This document shows, piece after piece, positions 27,614 through 36,243 of a stretch of 64,000 nt of DNA. The position numbers and the translations under genes are program-made. Under the pieces are notes generated by a model that was not told where the DNA came from, did not search any database, and saw nothing but the letters and a program-made list of their open reading frames with translations. The first letter of the stretch is position 1. Each line of letters opens with the position of its first letter. Source of the DNA: Flavobacterium resistens (GTDB lineage: Bacteria > Bacteroidota > Bacteroidia > Flavobacteriales > Flavobacteriaceae); the NCBI RefSeq assembly GCF_900182645.1, contig NZ_FXTA01000002.1, positions 1 to 64,000 of the forward strand, read 5' to 3'.

Positions 27614-27631
27614 TCCCGATAATTATCGGGA
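27614..27631. repeat. 18-bp perfect palindrome (copy 1)
   Basis: TCCCGATAATTATCGGGA lies between the divergent plsC and trpS genes. A near-identical palindrome with a GC centre is at 61418-61435. Confidence 0.8.
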
Positions 27632-27704
27632 TTGTAAAAAACTTTGCGAACTTTGCGGTTTAAAAAAATAAACTTGCAATCTTTGCGGTTAAGAAACAAA
27701 AATA

Positions 27705-28679
27705 ATGGCAAAAATACTTACTGGTGTTCAGAGTACAGGAACGCCGCATTTAGGAAACTTACTGGGAGCAATTATTCCGGCAATTGAATTATCGAATAAT
27801 CCTGCAAATGAGTCTTATTTGTTTATCGCTGATTTACATTCGATTACACAAATTAAAGACGGCAAAACATTAAGAGAAAATACATATAGCACAGCGGCAG
27901 CTTGGCTTGCATGCGGACTAAATCCAGATAAAGTTACTTTTTACAGACAATCAGACGTAACTCAAACTGCTGAATTGACTTGGTATTTAAGCTGTTTTTT
28001 TCCGTTTCAAAGATTAACTTTGGCACATTCTTTCAAAGATAAATCAGATCGTTTGGATGATGTAAACGCCGGATTATTTACTTATCCGATGTTGATGGCG
28101 GCCGATATTTTGTTATATGATGCTGAATTTGTTCCGGTTGGAAAAGATCAGCTTCAACATTTAGAAATTACGCGTGATGTTGCGTCGCGCTTTAATCATC
28201 AAATGGGTGAAACTTTTGTAATTCCGGAAGCTAAAATTCAAGAAGACAGCATGTTGATTCCAGGAACAAATGGTGGAAAAATGAGTAAATCTGCTAATAA
28301 CATTATCAATATTTTTCTTGATGATAAAGTTTTGCGCAAACAGGTTATGAGCATTGAAACAGACAGTACGCCACTTGAAGAACCAAAAAATCCTGATACC
28401 TGCAACGCTTTTGCGATTTATTCTTTATTAGCAAATGAAACTCAAATTGCCGAGATGAGAGCCAATTATTTAGGTGGAAATTACGGTTATGGTCACGCAA
28501 AACAAGCTCTTTTTGAATTGATTACCGAAAAATTTAAAACAGAAAGAGAAAAGTATAATTATTACATCAACAATCTTGAAGAAGTTGATGCACTTCTTAA
28601 AAAAGGCGCGGCAAAAGCTTCGGTAGTTGCAGATGGCGTTTTAGAAAAAGTTCGCAACGTTTTGGGATTTGAAAAATAG
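27705..28679 (+). CDS. trpS: Tryptophanyl-tRNA synthetase (324 aa)
   Basis: This is a class I synthetase with the HIGH variant PHLGN in TGVQSTGTPHLGNLLGAI and the KMSKS loop in GTNGGKMSKSANN, at the usual length. It charges tRNA-Trp. The upstream 100 bases hold imperfect repeats of an ACTTTGCGG-like string (27645-27692) of the kind scattered through Flavobacterium spacers, which makes the promoter hard to place. Confidence 0.96.
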   Translation: MAKILTGVQSTGTPHLGNLLGAIIPAIELSNNPANESYLFIADLHSITQIKDGKTLRENTYSTAAAWLACGLNPDKVTFYRQSDVTQTAELTWYLSCFFPFQRLTLAHSFKDKSDRLDDVNAGLFTYPMLMAADILLYDAEFVPVGKDQLQHLEITRDVASRFNHQMGETFVIPEAKIQEDSMLIPGTNGGKMSKSANNIINIFLDDKVLRKQVMSIETDSTPLEEPKNPDTCNAFAIYSLLANETQIAEMRANYLGGNYGYGHAKQALFELITEKFKTEREKYNYYINNLEEVDALLKKGAAKASVVADGVLEKVRNVLGFEK

Positions 28680-28689
28680 AAACAAATTT

Positions 28690-28728
28690 AAAAAGCCTAA
28701 TAGAAACTGAATCTATTAGGCTTTTTTT
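28690..28728. terminator. Bidirectional terminator between trpS and the 285-aa gene
   Basis: A 14-bp stem (AAAAAGCCTAATAG and CTATTAGGCTTTTT) with a 9-base loop, A-rich on one side and T-rich on the other, serves both convergent genes. Confidence 0.93.
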
Positions 28729-28748
28729 CTTATTTAATATTCTGTTTA

Positions 28749-29606
28749 TTAAGCTCTTCCAAGTCTAGCTATTAGCAGAATCACTCTAATAATTACAATT
28801 ATAATCACGACAATTGACCAACCTGAAAAACCAGATGAACTGCTTGCATTGTTTACTCTTTCCTGTGCTGCGTCAAGCTGATTTTTATTTTTTCTGAATA
28901 AATTATTCAGATCAGAATCAACCGCATTATAGTTTACTAAAGAAGAAATCATTGGGTTCAACAATTCATGTCTAACAACTGAATTACTGTGCAGATTGTA
29001 CACTTTGTTATAAACCGCTCTGATTTTTTCGTCTTTTTCAGCAGATCTAAAATGAGAAACCAAAACATAAAAACTTCGGTATTTTAAAAACTCAACTGTC
29101 TCACTTATAGCAGATGGCTGTAAATTTCCATTAACAGTTTGAATAGCATAATCTAATTTTTCCGATACTTTATTGCTTAATTTATCAAGCGAACTTTCAG
29201 GCAAATATTCCTTAACTTCAAATAAATCATCAATATTATCAAATCTGTTATTTGATATATAATATTCTAAAATTGCATCTAAATCTTTAGACAAAAATTT
29301 ATCTATAAAAACTCTAACATCTTCTTTACTAGAGGAAATCGGGTGATCTGTAATAAATCGGTTTCGTGAATAATTCTTTTTTGAAAAGAAGTTGTATAAT
29401 ATTCGGTTATTGCTAATAAACAGCAGTTGATTGGCATAATTCTCAATTGCTAAAACCAAATTGCTACCTAAATCAGGCTGCACATTTGTATTTCCAGATC
29501 GCTCAATTTCAAACTGTCTTCTAGCTTTATCAATATCTTCAGCGCTGAAAGATTGTATGTTTGCTTTATAAATTCCAGCATTTTCAAATAATTCAATTAT
29601 GTTCAT
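28749..29606 (-). CDS. Membrane-anchored protein of unknown function (285 aa)
   Basis: I start at the ATG at 29606 (MNIIELFENAGIY); the frame extends 9 codons upstream only from a TTG. The body is soluble and helical, with no signal peptide. A single transmembrane segment lies near the C-terminus (WSIVVIIIVIIRVILLIARLGRA), after a Ser-rich linker (NNASSSSGFSG). This tail-anchored layout puts the domain in the cytoplasm. No known family is recognised. It is monocistronic and convergent with trpS. Confidence 0.75.
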   Translation of the reverse strand: MNIIELFENAGIYKANIQSFSAEDIDKARRQFEIERSGNTNVQPDLGSNLVLAIENYANQLLFISNNRILYNFFSKKNYSRNRFITDHPISSSKEDVRVFIDKFLSKDLDAILEYYISNNRFDNIDDLFEVKEYLPESSLDKLSNKVSEKLDYAIQTVNGNLQPSAISETVEFLKYRSFYVLVSHFRSAEKDEKIRAVYNKVYNLHSNSVVRHELLNPMISSLVNYNAVDSDLNNLFRKNKNQLDAAQERVNNASSSSGFSGWSIVVIIIVIIRVILLIARLGRA

Positions 29607-29681
29607 TTTAACTTTAGTTTTTTGGTTAAACAAATATATTCTTTATATCATTTAATCCAAGTTTCTGTGTTAAAAAAACAC

Positions 29682-30797
29682 TTAAATTGCTTCGAACATT
29701 TTGCCAGGCAAAGGTCTGATTAGGCCTTTAAGCTCCATGTTTAAGAGAATTCCAGATATTTTAAAAATTGGAAAATTACACTGTAAAGCAATAATATCTA
29801 ATAATTCTTTTCCATTTTTAACCAAGAAATTATAGATGCATTCTTCATCAGGATTTAACTCCACAAAAAGCTGTCTTTGAATTGTTTTGGGTTTATTTTC
29901 AAGATCCCAATTTAGTACATAAATCAAATCGGCGGCGCTGGTTAAAACATTTGCTTTTTGCGTTTTAATAAGATTATTACAGCCTTGGCTATATCGGTCC
30001 GTAACACGTCCAGGAACTGCAAAAACTTCCCGATTATAATCATTTGCTAAATTAGCCGTAATCAAAGATCCTCCTTTATCAGCCGATTCAATTACAATTG
30101 TAGCTTCGGTCATTCCCGCAACAATGCGATTTCGGCGTACAAACTTTTCTTTGTCAGGACTTGAAGAACTCCAAAATTCAGTAATAAACCCGCCATTTTC
30201 CTCCATTTTTGCCATGTATTTTTTATGCGCTCGTGGATAAATCTGATTTAATCCGTGTGCCAAAACACCTATTGTTTGCAAATTATTTTCCATTGCCAAT
30301 TGATGTGCTACGATATCGACACCATAGGCAAAACCACTTATAATAACAGGGTCCAAAGGCGCAAGATCTTCAATAAGTTTTCGACAAAATTCTGTTCCAT
30401 AAGAAGTTATCTGACGAGTACCAACAATACTTATAATCTTTTTGTTCCTTAAATCTATATTACCAGAAGTAAAGATGAGCACCGGACCGTCGATACAATG
30501 TTTAAGTTTATCCGGATAATTTTCATCCTGAAAACAGGAAACATTTATATTATCAGATTTTATAAATTCTAATTCTTTTGCGGCTTTTTCGAATACTGTT
30601 TTATCTTTAAGGTTTTTTAATAAAACTGCACCAATTCCATCAATTGCAGCTATTTCTTTTGATTTTGCTTTAAAAATAGCTTCAGCATTTCCAAAATTCG
30701 ACAACAATTTTTTAGCCATAATATCTCCAACTCCATCCACTTTCATTAGGGCTAATAAATAAAATAAATCTTGATCTGACATGGATACTGAATACAT
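29682..30797 (-). CDS. dprA: DNA-processing protein DprA (371 aa)
   Basis: An N-terminal helix-hairpin-helix-like region (LMKVDGVGDIMAKKLLSNFG, DGIGAVLLKNLK) precedes the Rossmann-like DprA core (SIVGTRQITSYG, ISGFAYGVDIVAHQLAM, VLAHGLNQIYP, RNRIVAGMTEATIVIESADKGGSLITANLANDYNREVFAVPGRV, GCNNLIKT). A C-terminal winged-helix domain follows. DprA binds incoming single-stranded DNA and loads RecA during transformation. An alternative start 5 codons in (ATG at 30782, MSDQDLFYL) looks equally good. The first 35 bases or so after that second start are duplicated in decayed form at 34869-34902. Confidence 0.95.
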   Translation of the reverse strand: MYSVSMSDQDLFYLLALMKVDGVGDIMAKKLLSNFGNAEAIFKAKSKEIAAIDGIGAVLLKNLKDKTVFEKAAKELEFIKSDNINVSCFQDENYPDKLKHCIDGPVLIFTSGNIDLRNKKIISIVGTRQITSYGTEFCRKLIEDLAPLDPVIISGFAYGVDIVAHQLAMENNLQTIGVLAHGLNQIYPRAHKKYMAKMEENGGFITEFWSSSSPDKEKFVRRNRIVAGMTEATIVIESADKGGSLITANLANDYNREVFAVPGRVTDRYSQGCNNLIKTQKANVLTSAADLIYVLNWDLENKPKTIQRQLFVELNPDEECIYNFLVKNGKELLDIIALQCNFPIFKISGILLNMELKGLIRPLPGKMFEAI

Positions 30798-30857
30798 TAA
30801 ATGGCGGTGAAAAAATACGGTTTTAAAACAAATCTTGCATTTATTTCAAAAGTTGCA

Positions 30858-30865
30858 AAGATATA
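30858..30865 (-). promoter_or_regulatory. Probable -7 element of dprA
   Basis: TATCTTTG on the minus strand matches TAnnTTTG about 60 bases before the start. The nearest TTG is about 21 bases further upstream, so the -33 box is poor or mis-spaced. Confidence 0.45.
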
Positions 30866-30999
30866 AAATATAAGTAAATTCTTTCAAAAATATATTCATG
30901 ATGATTGTGTTTAGCTTTCAAAACATTCATAATAAATTGAAAACTAATCTTTTTAAAAAATTATAATCTATATAATTACTTTGTTTATTAGACAAAAAA

Positions 31000-31027
31000 A
31001 AACGGATTTCAAATAACTGAATCCGCT
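31000..31027 (-). terminator. Terminator of the 211-aa gene
   Basis: On the minus strand AGCGGATT pairs with AATCCGTT, followed by a run of eight T. Confidence 0.75.
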
Positions 31028-31062
31028 TTTCTAGCAAAAGTTTCACAATTAATTAATCTATT

Positions 31063-31698
31063 CTAAAATGTTGCACACACTTCGTCATTTGCACTGAAAA
31101 CTCCGTAATAAGCTGTTCCTCTCGCGCAGACTTTATTAACTGCTACCAAATTTATAACAATAACAACTTGAAGTGCCCCAATATAACTATTAAAAACTTC
31201 AATACTACCACCTTCCACAATAGTCACTTTTACAGGGATATTTTCAGTTATTTTGATTCCAAAAATTTCAGCTTTTATTTGCACTATTCCTTTAAAAACA
31301 CCTTTCGAATAACTACAATCTTTTAGTTTTAAAGAAAATGAAAAGCTTTTGTCATTATCATTACTAATTTCAGAAATTGAAATAGGACTAATTTGCAGGT
31401 CTAATGTTGAAAAATCTTTTTCTACTTTCCACATTAAAATAGAAGAGCTATCTTCAAATCCACAATCATCTGACTTTTCCCCTTTCCCAGGCAGAAGAAG
31501 AAACTTTGGCTTCTCTAATTTTATACAAGAACCAAATGTTTTTAAACCTGCAACTTTTACAAGTGATAATCCATCACCAAATTGTTTTAGTGATGGTAAA
31601 TTTTCTTTTTCTAAATTTAGATTAAGAACCGAATATGGCTCTCCAAATACTTTTACTGTGAAATTTTCTTTGATTTGTTCAGTAATAAATTTTTCCAT
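31063..31698 (-). CDS. Orphan protein of unknown function (211 aa)
   Basis: I recognise no family. It has no signal peptide and begins MEKFITEQIKENFTVKVFGE. The middle is beta-rich (SFSLKLKDCSYSKGVFKGIVQIKAEIFGIKITENIPVKVTIVEGGS). The last 45 residues contain a hydrophobic stretch (IGALQVVIVINLVAV) and then a short two-cysteine tail (KVCARGTAYYGVFSANDEVCATF region). That ending could be a membrane-active or processed segment, but this is speculation. It sits alone between dprA and a two-component operon inside a segment that looks inserted. Confidence 0.65.
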   Translation of the reverse strand: MEKFITEQIKENFTVKVFGEPYSVLNLNLEKENLPSLKQFGDGLSLVKVAGLKTFGSCIKLEKPKFLLLPGKGEKSDDCGFEDSSSILMWKVEKDFSTLDLQISPISISEISNDNDKSFSFSLKLKDCSYSKGVFKGIVQIKAEIFGIKITENIPVKVTIVEGGSIEVFNSYIGALQVVIVINLVAVNKVCARGTAYYGVFSANDEVCATF

Positions 31699-31835
31699 TT
31701 GTTTATTTATTTAAGGTTACCTACTCGTTTGGCTTTTCAGTTTCGCCCCGTTTATTTGAGTGGTTTCTAGTCTCCACTTTTATTTTCTATAACTTTAACT
31801 GGTTGATTATTAAACCAAAATTCTAAATTATGAGA

Positions 31836-31867
31836 CAAAAAAAAATCCCTACAAATAGGGATTTTTT
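31836..31867 (-). terminator. Terminator of the two-component operon
   Basis: A 10-bp stem (AAAATCCCTA and TAGGGATTTT) with CAAA loop is followed by a T-run on the minus strand. The core CCTATTTGTAGG-type structure is almost repeated at 34768-34789 at the other end of the operon. Confidence 0.88.
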
Positions 31868-31921
31868 GGTTAAAATTTATTTCAATTAATTTATATCTGC
31901 ATTAAGTCTTCTATGGGAAAT

Positions 31922-32533
31922 TTAAAAATCGTATTTCCGTTCTACAGCAAAACGTATTAAATCGGTTTTCCCATAGAGGTTCATCTTTTTGAGGATATTT
32001 TTACGGTGGGTATCTACGGTGCTTTTACTTATAAAAAGTTCTTCAGCGATTTCGTTGGATGTTTTTCCTTCTCCAATAAGTCTTAAAATCGCCTTCTCTC
32101 TAGTGCTTAAAAGAATGTTTTCTTTAGTTAATTCGTCTTTTACGACAATTGCATCGTCAAAAAAAGTTTCGTTGCTTACAACGGCTCTAATCGCTTGGAT
32201 TAATTTTTTAAGTGGGGAGTTTTTCATAATATATCCTGAGGCTCCGGCTTCTTTCATTTGTTGAATAGCTTCGGACTGATCAAACATGCTAAAAGCAATA
32301 ATCTTGATCTCAGGAAATTCACGCTTAATAATTCTCGTAGCACTAATTCCGTCACATTTTGGCATTCGGATATCTGTAATTACAATCTGTGGTCTTTTAT
32401 TTCGAACCAATTGTATTAATTCATCTCCATCATTGGCTTCACCAACAACGGTAATATCCTCTTCAAATTCTAAAGAAAGTTTAATACCATCTATAAGCGA
32501 CTGATGGTCCTCGGAAATAATTATTGTGATCAT
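31922..32533 (-). CDS. NarL/FixJ-family response regulator (203 aa)
   Basis: A receiver domain at residues 1-120 has acidic residues ED (8-9), the phosphoacceptor Asp in IVITDIRMPKCDG (about 54), and Lys in GYIMKNSPLKK. A LuxR-type helix-turn-helix follows (STREKAILRLIGEGKTSNEIAEELFISKSTVDTHRKNILKKMNLYGKTDLIRFA). Its start overlaps the kinase stop by 4 bases (ATGA), so the two are coupled partners. The target genes are unknown; the inverted repeat in front of the operon is a candidate site. Confidence 0.93.
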   Translation of the reverse strand: MITIIISEDHQSLIDGIKLSLEFEEDITVVGEANDGDELIQLVRNKRPQIVITDIRMPKCDGISATRIIKREFPEIKIIAFSMFDQSEAIQQMKEAGASGYIMKNSPLKKLIQAIRAVVSNETFFDDAIVVKDELTKENILLSTREKAILRLIGEGKTSNEIAEELFISKSTVDTHRKNILKKMNLYGKTDLIRFAVERKYDF

Positions 32534-34326
32534 AATGGCAAATCTATAATGATGGAAGTTCCTTTGGTTAAAATTGAATCGATTGTAAATGTTCCGCCTA
32601 GCTGTTCTACTTTTTTCTCCATGTTTTTAAGGCCTATACCGGATTTCCCGACAATCGTTTTCGGATTGAATCCTTTGCCATTATCTTCAATAATGACATT
32701 AATTTCCTTTGGTGATCCTTGTGTTAGATAGATATTTACTTCTGTTGCCTCAGAATGTTTTATAATGTTAGTACACAGTTCCTGAATCATTCGAAATAAG
32801 GCAACTTCTATAGTGTTTTCTAATCTTTCTGTTAGTTCAAACGGAATAACATTGATAGTTAAATGTTCTAAAACACTCATTTTCTCAGCCATTTTATTAA
32901 CTGCAACCAATAATCCTTCACTCCCTATAACTCCCAGGTTTTTGAGATGTGCAATATTTCGAACCTTTTGATAAGCCTCTTCAAGTAATACATCGGTTTT
33001 GTCGTAAAGCTTATTTTCAAGTTGGTTTTCAACTTCACTTTGACGCTTCAGATTTTGGAAATTTAATTTTAAAGTAGCCAAAATGCTGCCCAAATCATCA
33101 TGCAATTCGTTGGCAATATTTTGACGTTCTTTTTCCTGACTTTCAAGCATTAAATCAATATCATTTAACTCTTGATCTCTGAGTAATTTTTCGGTTTTTT
33201 GTATTTCAATTAGTTTCTCTTGTTCGGCTATTTTTTTCTTTTTAGTGATGTTTTTATATCCTAAAACACTAATTAACAAAACAATAATTAAAACACTTGC
33301 TATCAGATATAAAATTACATTGTTTATTTTAATGTCTGTTTTTAACTGAAAATTTTCAAGTTCTTTTTCCTTGGTTTTGTATTTGGTATCAAAATTATTA
33401 ATGGCAATATTTTGCTGCTCTGTATTTAAAGAATCGTGATATTTATTTGAAATTTCTAAGTGATATAATGCTTTATTAAGATCATTGGCATCTTTGTAAT
33501 TCAAATAAAGAAATTTATTGATATTTTCCTTGTTAACTTTAACATATTCAATCAGCTTAATTTTATCTGCCTGATGTAATAAATCGATTGCCTTTTGGTA
33601 CTGACGAAGCTGAGAATAATTTGATGCCTGATTCATCAAGTTATAACAGATGTAGTTTGGATTTGGTGTTCTCTCCTGATGCAAAAGCAAATTATCTTTG
33701 CGCAGGTAATACAAACTGGAATCTGGTTTGTATAAAACATCGCTAAAAAGTACAGCCAGATTATTATATATCTTACTCTCAAGCTTTTTGTCCTTTACTT
33801 TTTTGTTTAAACTTATTGCTTTTCTAAAGTAAGACAAACTCTCCTGAGCTTCTTTGTTGTTTATTTTTAAAGAAGCTAATTGAACATAACCTTTGAGAAT
33901 TTTAGAATTATCTTTTGTGGAAAAGGCATAATCCATATATTCTTTGAGATAGAATTGATGTTTTTGAGTATTATCTTTGTAACTAACTAACAATGAAGCA
34001 ATGTTGAGATTTATTTCCATAGCTTTCTCGACAATATCTGCTTTCAAATATTGTCTTTTTGCCATTAGATAATTTTCAATGGCTTTTACATCGTTGTTTT
34101 GTTTACTATAACTTTTCGCTCTCAAAAAATAATAATATCCTAGATCTTCGGGTAAAAAAGCAGTGGTATTTATCAGCGAAAGTTCCTTCAATGCTTCCTT
34201 TGACTTCCCTTTTTCAATGGATTTTTCGATGGAACTCAAAACTTTCTTTTGCCCCATGCAAATGCCCACCGTACAAAGTAAAGTGAGCATAAAACAAAAA
34301 GTTATATGTAATTGGTTATTCACCAT
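32530..34326 (-). CDS. TPR-containing sensor histidine kinase, HisKA_3 type (598 aa)
   Basis: I start at the ATG at 34326; a GTG 3 codons earlier is possible. A signal-like hydrophobic segment (HITFCFMLTLLCTVGICMG) is followed by TPR-like helical repeats (about 30-320) that would lie in the periplasm, one transmembrane helix (about 335-358), a coiled coil, the H-box ERQNIANELHDDLGSILATL (His near 405) and a HATPase domain (N-box ELCTNIIKHSEA, DNGKGF, GIGLKNM). This is a DesK/NarX-like kinase typical of Bacteroidota. It overlaps both neighbours and forms a tight operon with the response regulator. Confidence 0.92.
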   Translation of the reverse strand: MVNNQLHITFCFMLTLLCTVGICMGQKKVLSSIEKSIEKGKSKEALKELSLINTTAFLPEDLGYYYFLRAKSYSKQNNDVKAIENYLMAKRQYLKADIVEKAMEINLNIASLLVSYKDNTQKHQFYLKEYMDYAFSTKDNSKILKGYVQLASLKINNKEAQESLSYFRKAISLNKKVKDKKLESKIYNNLAVLFSDVLYKPDSSLYYLRKDNLLLHQERTPNPNYICYNLMNQASNYSQLRQYQKAIDLLHQADKIKLIEYVKVNKENINKFLYLNYKDANDLNKALYHLEISNKYHDSLNTEQQNIAINNFDTKYKTKEKELENFQLKTDIKINNVILYLIASVLIIVLLISVLGYKNITKKKKIAEQEKLIEIQKTEKLLRDQELNDIDLMLESQEKERQNIANELHDDLGSILATLKLNFQNLKRQSEVENQLENKLYDKTDVLLEEAYQKVRNIAHLKNLGVIGSEGLLVAVNKMAEKMSVLEHLTINVIPFELTERLENTIEVALFRMIQELCTNIIKHSEATEVNIYLTQGSPKEINVIIEDNGKGFNPKTIVGKSGIGLKNMEKKVEQLGGTFTIDSILTKGTSIIIDLPL

Positions 34327-34711
34327 CTTCCTCACCTTCGCGAATTGTTCCTTTTCCTGTCGTGTCAGGAGTAACTATAGGGTCGAATGCTGCATCAAAT
34401 ATTTCTTCAGGTGTTTTTGTCAACTCTCCGTTTTCATGGTGAAAAGCCGCTCTAATTTTTTTAGCAAAATTAATAGACAAGTATTTGTCTTTACTCAAAT
34501 CAATTATAAATGACTCATAATTGCCATTTGCAGATAACTTTTTTCCTATTAGGTCTTTAAAATGAATAACAATTTTATTTTCTTGCCCATCCGAAATATT
34601 ATAGACATCATATATATAATAAACATTATTTCTTGTAGCTACGGGCAACACTGCTGCTATAACTGCTTTTTTTCCTTTTAAAATAAGACCTACAACGTCG
34701 TAATCTTTCAT
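34316..34711 (-). CDS. Small protein of unknown function, first gene of the two-component operon (131 aa)
   Basis: No signal peptide or known motif is seen. The N-terminal half is beta-rich (YDVVGLILKGKKAVIAAVLPVATRNNVYYIYDVYNISDG) and the C-terminus is acidic (GTIREGEEDGE). Its last codons overlap the kinase start by 11 bases in another frame, so translation is coupled. Location suggests an accessory or sensing partner for the kinase; this is inference. Confidence 0.7.
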   Translation of the reverse strand: MKDYDVVGLILKGKKAVIAAVLPVATRNNVYYIYDVYNISDGQENKIVIHFKDLIGKKLSANGNYESFIIDLSKDKYLSINFAKKIRAAFHHENGELTKTPEEIFDAAFDPIVTPDTTGKGTIREGEEDGE

Positions 34712-34739
34712 GTTTTTAGATTTTTAAGTTAATAATAAT

Positions 34740-34789
34740 CAAATCTATAGTAATTATAAAAGAAAAAAAATACCTACAAATAGGTATTT
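34740..34789 (-). promoter_or_regulatory. Promoter region of the two-component operon with an adjoining inverted repeat
   Basis: TAGATTTG (minus strand, 34740-34747) matches the -7 element, about 28 bases before the ATG. A perfect inverted repeat, AAATACCTA and TAGGTATTT with CAAA between (34768-34789), lies where an operator just upstream of -33 would be. On the minus strand it is also followed by eight T, so it could instead be a terminator for upstream transcription. Confidence 0.5.
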
Positions 34790-34868
34790 AGTAAAATGGT
34801 CCAAAAACTGGAACCACTTTAGTTTTAAGAAAATCAATAGTTTACTTTTTTATCTTTTCCATTACTAA

Positions 34869-34902
34869 CTTCATCTACCTTCATTGAGGCTAATAAATAA
34901 AA
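34869..34902 (-). pseudogene. Decayed fragment of the dprA 5' end
   Basis: These 34 bases match 30731-30764 inside dprA at 29 of 34 positions. Read on the minus strand they encode FYLLASMKVDE against FYLLALMKVDG in DprA. The frame soon diverges (SNGKDKK) and stops. It lies just before the HU/SPOR gene, where an intact dprA may once have started. Confidence 0.65.
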
Positions 34903-35115
34903 CATGTTTGCAATTTGGTATTGTTTAAAAAATATTATGTAAAATAGAAATAAAAATTAAATAAATTTTAGACTTAAAACAACGTAATTTCTTAATAAAA
35001 TATAAAAATTAAGCATTAGCCAAAGTACAAATTTTAATAAGATTTTAATTAAAAATCTAAAAATCAATTGTCTATAAAAAAATCAGAATTGTTAATAAAA
35101 ATTGTGAATAAAATT
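34903..35115. other. AT-rich spacer upstream of the HU/SPOR gene
   Basis: Very AT-rich and without a coding frame, hairpin or repeat that I can support. Confidence 0.5.
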
Positions 35116-35144
35116 TTGATAACTATATTCGTTCCCTAACTTTG
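35116..35144 (+). promoter_or_regulatory. Consensus promoter of the HU/SPOR gene, very short leader
   Basis: TTG (35116-35118), 18 bases, TAACTTTG (35137-35144). The ATG follows 5 bases after the -7 element, as at holB. Confidence 0.75.
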
Positions 35145-35149
35145 TTACT

Positions 35150-36115
35150 ATGAAAATCGAAACTTACATAGGACAGTTATTGTATCGTTATCAGTGTGTA
35201 ACGGTTCCGGGATTTGGTGCATTTTTAACGGAAATTCAATCAGCACAGCTGAATGAAAACACGAATTCGTTTAATCCTCCTAAGAAATTGATTTCTTTCA
35301 ACAGTCATTTAAAAAACAATGATGGTTTACTTGCAAATCATATAGCAAATGCTGAAAAAACATCTTATGGTTTTGCCGTAAGTGCAATCGCATTTGAGGT
35401 TTTAAGCTGGCAAAAAACGCTCGAAGAAGATGGCACGATTAACTTAAAAAACATCGGTGAAATTCGTTTGAATTCTGAAAAAAACATCATTTTCACACCA
35501 AATGACCAAACCAATTATTTAGCAAGTTCTTTTGGATTAAGTCCGTTTATTTCTCCTCTTATCAAGAAAGAAGTTTTAGAAAGAAAATTAGAAGAAGTTA
35601 CACAAAAAGAAACCATAGCTCTTTATGAAGATGAAGAAACAAGATCTTCAAATCCTTTCTTAAAATATGCTGCCATTTTTATTTTAGGACTTGGTATTAC
35701 AGGAAGCATTGGATATCCTTTGTATCAAAATCAAATTGATTCAAAAACTTTAGTGGTTGAAAGTGCTGTTCAGAAAAAAGTTGAAAACAAGATTCAGGAG
35801 GCTACTTTCTTTATTCAAAATCCATTGCCAGCGGTTACACTTTCTGTTGACTCAGCAAAAGTTGAATCTCCGGAAGCTAAACTGATGCCATATCATATTA
35901 TGGCCGGAGCATTTAGAAGTGAAGCAAATGCTAAAAAAGCTTACGATCAGTTAATCAAAGATGGTTATCAGGCTCGCATGCTTGGCGAAAATAAACACGG
36001 CCTATTCCCTGTTTTATATGGAAGTTACGCCACGATGGCCGAAGCTACAAAAGCCCAAAAAGAAATACAAAAAGTCGAAAATCCAGATGCTTGGATATTA
36101 GTCGAAAACTTATAA
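35150..36115 (+). CDS. HU-CCDC81 and SPOR domain protein (321 aa)
   Basis: Residues 1-130 resemble the bacterial HU-CCDC81 pair (YIGQLLYRYQCVTVPGFGAFLTE, LLSFNSHLKNNDGLLANHI-like core). A single transmembrane helix (about 182-200, YAAIFILGLGITGSIGYPLY) is followed by a linker and a C-terminal SPOR domain (YHIMAGAFRSEANAKKAYDQLIKDGYQARML...PVLYGSYATMAEA). SPOR domains bind denuded glycan at division sites, so this is probably an inner-membrane protein with a cytoplasmic HU-like part and a peptidoglycan-binding part. In related genomes it is commonly a neighbour of dprA, which matters for the island interpretation. Confidence 0.88.
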   Translation: MKIETYIGQLLYRYQCVTVPGFGAFLTEIQSAQLNENTNSFNPPKKLISFNSHLKNNDGLLANHIANAEKTSYGFAVSAIAFEVLSWQKTLEEDGTINLKNIGEIRLNSEKNIIFTPNDQTNYLASSFGLSPFISPLIKKEVLERKLEEVTQKETIALYEDEETRSSNPFLKYAAIFILGLGITGSIGYPLYQNQIDSKTLVVESAVQKKVENKIQEATFFIQNPLPAVTLSVDSAKVESPEAKLMPYHIMAGAFRSEANAKKAYDQLIKDGYQARMLGENKHGLFPVLYGSYATMAEATKAQKEIQKVENPDAWILVENL

Positions 36116-36120
36116 AACTT

Positions 36121-36155
36121 AAAAATCCGATTCAATTGAATCGGATTTTTTTTTG
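36121..36155 (+). terminator. Terminator of the HU/SPOR gene
   Basis: A 30-base perfect inverted repeat (half-site AAAAATCCGATTCAA) is followed by more T. Confidence 0.92.
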
Positions 36156-36243
36156 CTTATTCTAGTGTTTTAAAACTCTCAAGCGATACGCTGCATTTCG
36201 TTCATTTTATAATTTAGCTTCTTCACTAAATTTAGAAAAAACG

